A stretch of 20,479 nt of DNA from VGOB01 sp034435315 (GTDB lineage Bacteria; Chloroflexota; Anaerolineae; UBA4142), in NCBI GenBank assembly GCA_034435315.1, contig DAOTYB010000208.1, positions 1 through 20,479 of the forward strand. Reading direction: 5' to 3'. The position numbers and the translations under genes are program-made. Below the pieces are notes generated by a model that was not told the DNA's origin, made no database searches, and worked only from the letters and a program-made list of their open reading frames with translations. Position 1 is the stretch's first letter. Each line of letters opens with the position of its first letter. Shown here one piece after another: positions 15,273 through 20,479 of the stretch.

Positions 15273-15809
15273 CTATACCTTCTCGTATTTCCGCAACACC
15301 GAAACGATTTTGTCCGGCGTATTGCGCCCATGCACATTGTCGTCAATCAATATCGCCGGGGCTTGTGAACATGCTCCGATACAGCGGCAGGCCTCGATGG
15401 TGAATTTACGATCGGCGGTTGTCTCACCCAGTTTCACACCAAGAACCTGCTGTACTTTTTCGATCAATTTTTCCGCGCCACTGACGTAACACGCTGTACC
15501 TAAACAAAAAGCAACTCGATGCTTGCCGCGCGGTTTCATTGTAAAGAACGAATAGAATGTAACGACGCCGTACACATCCTTCAGCGGCACGCGCAATTTT
15601 TCTGCGATATAATTTTGCATCGGCCTGGAGATATAACCGATGTGTGCTTGAATTTCGTTAAGAATAACCATCGTTGCGCCAGGCCTGGCACGATGTTGGG
15701 CAATGATCGCATCAATTTGCGCACGCTGTTCGGGCACCATCAGCGGGTCGTCTTCCGTCGGTTTCAACGCCTCGGCTAAAGGAACATCACGCAAATCTCG
15801 TAATCGCAT
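15273..15809 (-). CDS. nuoE: NuoE/HndA-like [2Fe-2S] subunit
   Basis: The 178-residue product has the NuoE layout: a helical N-terminal part with LNEIQAHIGYISRPMQNYIAEKL and VPLKDVYGVVTFYSFF, then the thioredoxin-like domain with Cys102, Cys107 (FCLGTACYVSGA) and Cys143, Cys147 (ACRCIGACSQAPA). It carries the low-potential 2Fe-2S cluster next to the FMN of NuoF. AGGAG seven bases before the ATG at 15809 fixes the start; the longer open frame upstream covers the untranslated leader. It is the first clear gene of the minus-strand run, behind the promoter at 16040-16067. Confidence 0.94.
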   Translation of the reverse strand: MRLRDLRDVPLAEALKPTEDDPLMVPEQRAQIDAIIAQHRARPGATMVILNEIQAHIGYISRPMQNYIAEKLRVPLKDVYGVVTFYSFFTMKPRGKHRVAFCLGTACYVSGAEKLIEKVQQVLGVKLGETTADRKFTIEACRCIGACSQAPAILIDDNVHGRNTPDKIVSVLRKYEKV

Positions 15810-15864
15810 GGATGATCTCCTGAATCGAAGAAATACGAGCGTAAAACATCGGCACCTTACCTGT

Positions 15865-16017
15865 CTATGACCGAAAGGCCACGCGCACGGGGAAGCCGGG
15901 GGACGGCTGGCAGATACACACAATCCGGGGAAAATATTCAGAACAGAACAATGGCACGCGCGGGGTAAAGCGCGATACGCCACACCAGTTACAAACGCCT
16001 GTTTGTTCAAGCCACAT
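15865..16017 (-). CDS. Possible 50-residue Cys-rich small protein in the nuoE leader
   Basis: An ATG at 16017 is preceded by GAGGG with a six-base gap and opens a 50-codon frame ending in TAG. It contains GVCNWCG, LFCSEYF and VCIC, so five cysteines at residues 9, 12, 25, 34 and 36. The C-x2-C-G ... F-C-S pattern recalls treble-clef zinc ribbons, although the fourth ligand is not at the usual place. It lies between the predicted promoter and nuoE. I do not recognise the family. It could be a leader peptide, a small metal-binding protein, or a chance frame. Confidence 0.3.
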   Translation of the reverse strand: MWLEQTGVCNWCGVSRFTPRVPLFCSEYFPRIVCICQPSPGFPVRVAFRS

Positions 16018-16039
16018 TGCTTGCCCTCTACTGAGCGCC

Positions 16040-16067
16040 ATTGTACACGCTATTTTAGTTTGAACAA
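16040..16067 (-). promoter_or_regulatory. Promoter of the nuoE-fdhD-sdh run
   Basis: On the minus strand TTGTTC (16062-16067) is separated by 16 bases from TACAAT (16040-16045). Transcription would start near 16033 and produce a leader of about 225 bases before nuoE. Confidence 0.5.
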
Positions 16068-16100
16068 GTCTGAATCGAGTCCAAATGTGGTCAAAGCGCG

Positions 16101-16140
16101 GTGCATCTGTGCACAGCAGCACACGATGCACGGTGTGCAT
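16101..16140. promoter_or_regulatory. Cluster of GTGCA words, possible regulator site
   Basis: GTGCATC (16101-16107) and GATGCAC (16125-16131) form an inverted repeat. Between and beside them lie the perfect palindrome CTGTGCACAG (16107-16116) and GTGTGCAT (16133-16140). The cluster lies about 35-75 bases upstream of the -35 of the nuoE promoter, a usual place for an activator. Confidence 0.4.
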
Positions 16141-16291
16141 ACGCGACGCGGTCACAAACTTTTGTAACCGTTCAGCCTATCTGTCATTGCAAAGTGAAAG
16201 CAGGGACAGAGCCAGAGCAGGCGAAAGTGCCGCCTCCGGCATGCCGCACTGTTGCGTTCAGGATGCGGAGCAATCAGCACGGTCTGATGAA

Positions 16292-16328
16292 CAAGACGCG
16301 CAAGCCAACACAGGGCTTGCGCGTCTTG
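16292..16328 (-). terminator. Hairpin downstream of the DsbA-like gene
   Basis: CAAGACGCGCAAGCC (16292-16306) pairs perfectly over 15 bp with 16314-16328 around a seven-base loop. It lies 16 bases after the stop of the DsbA-like gene. The following T tract on the minus strand is poor, so it may act as a 3'-end stabiliser or an imperfect terminator. Confidence 0.65.
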
Positions 16329-16344
16329 CTGTTTACTTGTGATG

Positions 16345-17034
16345 CTACTTGAGCAACAAATCGAATGTACGCGCGAACTCGGCATAGTCGAGCGAACTGA
16401 CATTCAAGCGGCGACCGTTGAGGATAAAGGTGGGGGTGCCGGTCAACCCCAGGCGTTGCGCTTCATTCCCATCGGCTTGCACCGCCGCGTTGTACTTGTT
16501 CGCGTCCAGACAGGCATCGAACCTGGCGGTATCGAGTTGAATGTCCGCCGCGTATTTCTTGAGATTGGCTCTGGTGAGTGAGTTGCGTCCGCCGGGCGAT
16601 TCGGCTACAATTTTGTTGTGATAGTCCCAAAAGCGACCCTGTTCGTTCGCGCATTCGGTAGCATTGGCTGCCCACAGGGACTCGCCATTGGGATCAACCA
16701 CGAGAAAGTGTTTGTAGGTGACCTTGACCTTGCCGGTTTTGACGTACGCCTCATCTATCCGACGCTCCGCGTCGGCAGCGAAAAGCACGCAGTACGGTCA
16801 CTTGAAATCGGAAAAGACGACCAACTCTAATTTCGCGTTCGGATCGCCCTTGGTTTTGCCGGCCGAAGTCACACCAGAGGGAGAATACGGCGCAGGCTGG
16901 GGCGTTTGCAGCGTGAACAACACGACCACGCCGACCACCACAACTACACCAATACCTATCGCAATCAACCAATCGGGCAAACGACGCGCGGAGGTCTGGG
17001 GCTTGGCTTTGGGATCTGTGCGTCGCGGTGACAT
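16345..17034 (-). CDS. Membrane-anchored DsbA-like selenoprotein with Sec-Pro-Tyr-Cys active site (UGA read through)
   Basis: Reading the UGA at 16798-16800 as selenocysteine gives 229 residues. A basic N-terminus and one membrane segment (about 22-43) put a thioredoxin fold outside the cell. The fold shows LELVVFSDFK-Sec-PYC (Sec79, Cys82), where the family has CPYC. It also has the DsbA-type helix AANATECANEQGRFWDYHNKIV and the cis-proline loop LTGTPTFILNG. It should oxidise, reduce or isomerise disulfides, or act as a peroxide reductase. A GTG two codons upstream is possible, but GAGGA seven bases before the ATG at 17034 favours that start. Ordinary calling splits it into two ORFs (16798-17040 and 16345-16788). 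The UGA falls exactly on the first catalytic cysteine, and a SECIS-like hairpin follows. Confidence 0.85.
16759..16800 (-). promoter_or_regulatory. Bacterial SECIS-like hairpin of the DsbA-like gene
   Basis: After the UGA (16798-16800), CCGACGC (16769-16775 region) pairs perfectly over 7 bp with GCGTCGG (16759-16765 region) around the three-base loop GGA (16766-16768). The loop begins 29 bases after the UGA with two G. This fits the published general bacterial SECIS model as I recall it (loop 16-37 bases from UGA, G among the first two loop bases), though the loop differs from the GGUCU of fdhA. Confidence 0.65.
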
Positions 17035-17063
17035 ATGCACTTCCTCTCTAAAAAATTTGTTTC

Positions 17064-17091
17064 ATTATCCCAGAAAAACAGTTTTTGTCAA
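17064..17091 (-). promoter_or_regulatory. Promoter of the DsbA-like gene
   Basis: On the minus strand a perfect -35 TTGACA (17086-17091) is separated by 16 bases from GATAAT (17064-17069). The start near 17057 leaves a short leader with GAGAGGA before the ATG at 17034. Confidence 0.7.
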
Positions 17092-17120
17092 TTGACTTGG
17101 AGGCGTTTACCTTGTATACT
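17092..17120 (+). promoter_or_regulatory. Promoter of the PAC2-comEC pair
   Basis: TTGACT (17092-17097) is separated by exactly 17 bases from TATACT (17115-17120). Transcription would start near 17127, about 16 bases before the ATG. Its -35 directly abuts the -35 of the divergent DsbA-like gene promoter, so the two share the palindrome GTCAATTGAC (17087-17096). Confidence 0.75.
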
Positions 17121-17142
17121 TGCTGCCACCAAGGAGCGCGTG

Positions 17143-18057
17143 ATGGATGATTTAATCGAACTGCAGGAAAAACCGTCTCTCGAAGGTACGGTAATGATTG
17201 CAGGATGGCGTCAATGGGCAGATGGTGGCGCCGTTTCATCGGAACTGCCGCGCTATTTAATCGAGCACACGCAGGCACGCCACATTGGTACGCTCCACTC
17301 GGATCCGTTCTACATCTTTCAGGTGCCGGGGACACACGCCCTGTTCCGTCCCGAAATCAAACTGGAAAACGGTTATCGAACGGAACTGCGCGAAAAGCAT
17401 AACGACATTTACCTTGCCGAAAACAACGGCAGGCCGCTGGTCATCTTTCTGGGGGATGAACCGCAACTCAACGTGGCGCGTTACAGTCGTGCCTTTTTCG
17501 ATGTCGCGCGCGCGCTGGACGTGCGGCGCATCGTCACTGTTGGCGGAGTGTACGGTCACGTGCCCCACGACAAGGATCGCGAAATTTCGTGCACCTATAG
17601 TCTGCCGCGCCTGAAGGACGAACTGACCGATTACGCCGTCACCTTTTCCAATTACGAAGGCGGGGTGAGCATCGGTTCGTACCTGCTCGAGCGCGCCGAA
17701 AAGTTGGGGATGGAGTACATCGTCTTTTACGCCATTGTGCCGATGTTCGATTTAACTCAACTTTCACCTTTGCTGCAAACGCTTGTGATCGAACAGGATT
17801 ACAAAGCGTGGTACGATGTGATGCGCCGCGTGAATCATCTCTTGCAACTGGGTCTCGATTTGTCCGACCTGGAACAAGCCAGTCGCCAACTGATTGCTTC
17901 CTTCGACGCAAAAATTGACGAGTTGGAAAAAGCCCTGCCACAGGTCAATATCCGTGCCCATCTCAAAAAACTCACCGAGAATTTTGTCGAGCCGTTGTTT
18001 ACGCCGCTCGACGATGTCTGGAAAAAGGGATTGAGTGATTTAATCAAGGACCTGTGA
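17143..18057 (+). CDS. PAC2-family protein (proteasome-assembly-chaperone-like)
   Basis: The 304-residue protein shows the PAC2-family pattern: VMIAGWRQWADGGAVSSELPRYLIE, FRPEIKLENG, LVIFLGDEPQ, ARALDVRRIVTVGGVYGHVPHDK, SNYEGGVSIGSYLLERAEKLGMEYIVFYA and a helical C-terminal extension (about 225-304). Eukaryotic and archaeal relatives help to assemble 20S proteasomes; in bacteria the function is unsettled. No proteasome genes are seen in this window. AAGGAG six bases before the ATG at 17143 fixes the start; the open frame upstream crosses the promoter. comEC follows after 16 bases and is probably co-transcribed. Confidence 0.9.
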   Translation: MDDLIELQEKPSLEGTVMIAGWRQWADGGAVSSELPRYLIEHTQARHIGTLHSDPFYIFQVPGTHALFRPEIKLENGYRTELREKHNDIYLAENNGRPLVIFLGDEPQLNVARYSRAFFDVARALDVRRIVTVGGVYGHVPHDKDREISCTYSLPRLKDELTDYAVTFSNYEGGVSIGSYLLERAEKLGMEYIVFYAIVPMFDLTQLSPLLQTLVIEQDYKAWYDVMRRVNHLLQLGLDLSDLEQASRQLIASFDAKIDELEKALPQVNIRAHLKKLTENFVEPLFTPLDDVWKKGLSDLIKDL

Positions 18058-18073
18058 ACGAGGCACAATCCGG

Positions 18074-20356
18074 ATGCTGCTCTTTTTCCTCGCTCTGGCG
18101 TTTGCTGCAGGTATTGTCGTTGCCACGCATACGGCGTTACCGCTGGCGGTGTGGCTCTGGTGGTTGATCGTCCCGCTGGGTTTGTGGTTCATCTGGCGCA
18201 ATGACGCGCGGTTGCGTCGAGTGCACCTGCTTCTCCTAGTTTTTGTACTTGCCGCGCTGCGATACACCCTCGCCTTACCACGTTTCGACGAACACGCGCT
18301 CGCCACCTACAACGATCGCGGCACAATGTTGATTGTGGGTACTGTCGCGGGCTATCCCGATGTGCGCGATCACTGGACGAACGTGCGTTTCAACGTCACG
18401 CGGCTCCGCCTCGAAAACGTGTGGCATCAGGTATCGGGCACGGCTTTGTTGCAATTGCCTCGCACGACCGAAGTACGCTACGGCGACCAGTTGCAAATTC
18501 TCGGTGAGCCGACCACCCCGCCCGATTTTGACACTTTTTCGTATCGCGAGTTTCTGGCGCGTCAGGACATTCATTCGATTATCCGCAGTTACGGCACGGT
18601 CAAGATTCTGGCGCGCGATCAGGGCGACCCGTTCTTCACTTTTATCTACGCGTTGCGTACGCACGCGCTTGCGACGATTCACTCACTCTTCCCTGAACCG
18701 ACCGCAGCGCTCCTCGCGGGCATCTTGCTCGGCATCGAATCGGGGATTGCGCGCGAGGTGCGCGACGCGTTCAACGCGACGAACACCTCGCACATCATTG
18801 CCATCTCGGGGTTCAACATCACGATTATCGCCGGAATGCTTGCCGCGCTGGCGCGGCGCGTCGTGGGACCCCAGCGCGCGACGTTCATTGTGATTCTGGG
18901 ACTGGGTGTGTACACACTCCTCGTCGGCGCCGCGCCGTCGGTGGTGCGCGCGGCACTGATGGGTTCGCTGAGCGTCCTCGCGCTGCACTATCACCGTCAA
19001 AACGATGCGCTCAACGCGCTCGGCGCGGCGGCACTCGTGATGCTTGCTCTCCATCCGTTCTCGCTGTACGATGTGGGCTTTCAACTGAGTTTTCTCGCCA
19101 CGCTCGGATTGATTTTGTACGTTCAACCTCTCGGTACAGCGTTCGAAAATTTTCTCGCGCGTTTCACGACCTCCACGCGCGCCAGACAAATCGCAGGCGC
19201 GCTGAATGATTCATTTATCGTCACACTCGCTGCGCAAATCACAACGACGCCACTCATCGTGTTTGCCTTTCACCGCCTTTCGCTGGTGGGCTTGCTCACC
19301 AACCTGCTCATCCTGCCGGTGCAACCCGCTGTGCTGATCGGCGGTGGGCTGGCAACTCTCGCGGGGATGATGCTTCCACCGCTGGGTCAAGTGATTGCGT
19401 GGATCGTGTGGGCATTTCCGGCGTTCACGATCGCAGTCGTGCAATTCACCGCGCAGTTGCCGTTCAGTTCCGTTGAGATCGGACGCTGGGATGTCGCGAT
19501 GCTTGTGGCGTACTATGTCGCGCTGTTCGGCTTGACGCGCCTCGGCTGGCAAACGATTCGCGTGCACCTCGCGGCGCGTCCCGCGCTCGCGCTCGGCAGC
19601 GCGCTGGTCGCAGGTGTGTGGACGTGGAACGTCGCGCTCACAGCGCCAGATGGCAAAACCCATCTGATTTTTCTCGAAGGTGGCACAACGCTGGTGCAAT
19701 CGTCGCGCGGCGCGCGCATAGTGATTGACGGCGGCGCCGCACCCAGCACAATGCTTGCCGCTCTGGGGCAGCGGATGCCGTTCTGGGAACGCACGATTGA
19801 TCTGCTGGTATTGACCGATGCACACGATGATAACTTGCCAGCACTTTGGGCGATTCTCGAACGCTACCACGTGCGGCACATCGTTCAGGTACGCGAACCC
19901 GTCAAGCCAACGCTTGCCTATACCCGCTGGCGCGATCTCATCGCGAGCCGACACGTCGCGAGGAGTGAGGCGCAACGCGGTATGCAGATTCAGGTCGAGC
20001 ACGATCAGGCGCTGGAGATTGTGTGGACGCGCGACGAGCCGCCAATGGCAGTGGTGCGCTGGCGCGCCGGGCATCTGGCGTTTTTGTTCGCCTCCCACGC
20101 GCGCGTCGAGGATCAACACGCGCTCCTCCAGTTGGGTGACGATCTGAGCAATAGCGTACTGCTTGCGCCGCGCCAGGTCATCCACGACTTTGCGGACGCG
20201 GTGGACCCGCGCTTTGTGCTGTTCCTCAGACAGACCGCGCGCGAGCAACCCACCCCCGATACGCTCGCGGCACTCGCGCGCGCAACGGTTGTCTTCCCAC
20301 GCCCGCGCGGCAAAATCGAAATAACGGTCACAGGAAATCACTTGCACATCCGCTAA
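18074..20356 (+). CDS. comEC: ComEC/Rec2-family DNA-uptake channel with degenerate metallo-beta-lactamase-like domain
   Basis: The 760-residue protein has the ComEC order. First come membrane segments and an OB-like DUF4131 region (1-185, with ATYNDRGTMLIVGTVAGYPD and RYGDQLQILGEP). Next is the Competence domain with many membrane segments (about 200-500, with LLAGILLGIESGI, NTSHIIAISGFNITII, GAAPSVVRAALMG and HPFSLYDVGFQLSFLATLGLI). Last is a C-terminal beta-lactamase-like part (about 530-760). ComEC carries single-stranded DNA across the membrane during transformation. The C-terminal metal motif, usually T-H-x-D-x-D-H, reads T-D-A-H-D-D-N, and later metal ligands are also not evident, so nuclease activity is doubtful. 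A GAGG ten bases upstream precedes the ATG. Confidence 0.93.
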   Translation: MLLFFLALAFAAGIVVATHTALPLAVWLWWLIVPLGLWFIWRNDARLRRVHLLLLVFVLAALRYTLALPRFDEHALATYNDRGTMLIVGTVAGYPDVRDHWTNVRFNVTRLRLENVWHQVSGTALLQLPRTTEVRYGDQLQILGEPTTPPDFDTFSYREFLARQDIHSIIRSYGTVKILARDQGDPFFTFIYALRTHALATIHSLFPEPTAALLAGILLGIESGIAREVRDAFNATNTSHIIAISGFNITIIAGMLAALARRVVGPQRATFIVILGLGVYTLLVGAAPSVVRAALMGSLSVLALHYHRQNDALNALGAAALVMLALHPFSLYDVGFQLSFLATLGLILYVQPLGTAFENFLARFTTSTRARQIAGALNDSFIVTLAAQITTTPLIVFAFHRLSLVGLLTNLLILPVQPAVLIGGGLATLAGMMLPPLGQVIAWIVWAFPAFTIAVVQFTAQLPFSSVEIGRWDVAMLVAYYVALFGLTRLGWQTIRVHLAARPALALGSALVAGVWTWNVALTAPDGKTHLIFLEGGTTLVQSSRGARIVIDGGAAPSTMLAALGQRMPFWERTIDLLVLTDAHDDNLPALWAILERYHVRHIVQVREPVKPTLAYTRWRDLIASRHVARSEAQRGMQIQVEHDQALEIVWTRDEPPMAVVRWRAGHLAFLFASHARVEDQHALLQLGDDLSNSVLLAPRQVIHDFADAVDPRFVLFLRQTAREQPTPDTLAALARATVVFPRPRGKIEITVTGNHLHIR

Positions 20357-20479
20357 TCTTTTGCGCTGGCTGGCAAGTTGGTGTAAAATTGACAGCGTAA
20401 CACTCGACGTTACTCTATCGAAAAGAGGAGTAATTACTCTGCCGTGCTGTCCATCACGAAAAGCCCCACCCCCTTGCCC
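20357..20479 (+). other. Region after comEC: weak promoter and palindrome at window edge
   Basis: TAAAAT (20384-20389) lies 17 bases from a poor -35 TTGCGC (20361-20366). GTAAC/GTTAC (20397-20401 and 20409-20413) could form a small hairpin. The 12-base palindrome GAGTAATTACTC (20428-20439) overlaps an AGAGGAG ribosome-site-like sequence. No start codon at proper distance is evident before the window ends, so a following gene cannot be named. Confidence 0.3.

Larger units (their letters stand above)
15810..16344. other. 535-base intergenic region between nuoE and the DsbA-like gene
   Basis: It holds the leader of the nuoE run with a short Cys-rich ORF (15865-16017), a small AGCCG/CGGCT hairpin (15894-15908), a promoter (16040-16067), a cluster of GTGCA words (16101-16140) and an imperfect palindrome GGTCACAA/TTGTAACC (16150-16169). 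A 10-base palindrome CGGCATGCCG (16237-16246) and the terminator-like hairpin of the DsbA-like gene (16292-16328) follow. I see no tRNA and no recognisable riboswitch consensus. Confidence 0.6.

Noticed and set aside
15810..16033. Molybdenum-cofactor riboswitch in the nuoE leader
   Set aside because: A 225-base leader before genes linked to a molybdoenzyme makes this tempting, but I see only a small five-bp hairpin and no pattern that I recognise as the Moco consensus.
16798..16800. UGA in the DsbA-like gene as a nonsense mutation or sequencing error
   Set aside because: The frame continues without shift, the UGA replaces precisely the catalytic cysteine, a SECIS-like hairpin follows at the right distance, and the cell evidently decodes Sec in fdhA. 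Error cannot be fully excluded without reads.

Overview
The window is one bacterial chromosomal segment of roughly 55 % G+C with very frequent GCGCGC words. It shows no phage or plasmid genes. The gene set suggests a member of the Chloroflexota (Anaerolineae-like) or a similar deep-branching bacterium. That set is yebC-ruvC-ruvA, a VanW/YoaR-type protein, a PAC2-family protein, ComEC, a cytochrome-b type SdhCDAB and a Hnd/Hyd-like formate dehydrogenase. The taxonomic call is an inference from gene content only. The organism must decode UGA as selenocysteine, because two genes here carry an in-frame UGA at a catalytic position followed by a bacterial SECIS-like hairpin.

Layout. 1-109: possible tail of a transposase. 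220-2158 (+): yebC, ruvC, ruvA (recombination; no ruvB follows). 2241-5309: three single-gene minus-strand units (VanW-type envelope protein, OsmC-family peroxidase, lone CheW), each with its own promoter and hairpin terminator. 5317-8040 (-): fdhA, a 907-residue selenocysteine formate dehydrogenase with HydA/NuoG-like N-terminal iron-sulfur domains. 8132-8507 (+): a toxin-antitoxin remnant, with an intact antitoxin-like gene and an internally deleted PIN toxin. 8640-15809 (-): a long run transcribed as nuoE, small 2Fe-2S protein, nuoF, fdhD, sdhC, sdhD, sdhA, sdhB. 15810-16344: a 535-base intergenic region with the run's probable promoter, a cluster of GTGCA words and a small Cys-rich ORF. 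16345-17034 (-): a membrane-anchored DsbA-like protein whose CPYC motif reads Sec-P-Y-C. 17143-20356 (+): PAC2-family protein and comEC, divergent from the DsbA-like gene from abutting promoters.

How they work together. NuoE, the small 2Fe-2S protein, NuoF and FdhA correspond subunit for subunit to HndA, HndB, HndC and HndD of the NAD(P)-linked [FeFe] hydrogenases, with a Mo/W-bisPGD selenocysteine formate dehydrogenase module in place of the H-cluster module. FdhD supplies sulfur to the cofactor. SdhCDAB links succinate/fumarate to quinone. Together this is a formate/NAD(H)(/ferredoxin)/quinone redox locus.

Two observations stand out. First, the Sec-containing DsbA-like protein, which ordinary gene calling splits into two meaningless ORFs. 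Second, a set of mini-arrays of degenerate 7-, 8- or 9-base words, several with a direct half followed by a reverse-complement half. They start at or inside the stop codon of one gene and, in four cases, fill the spacer up to the next gene's ribosome site. A related array sits in frame inside fdhA.
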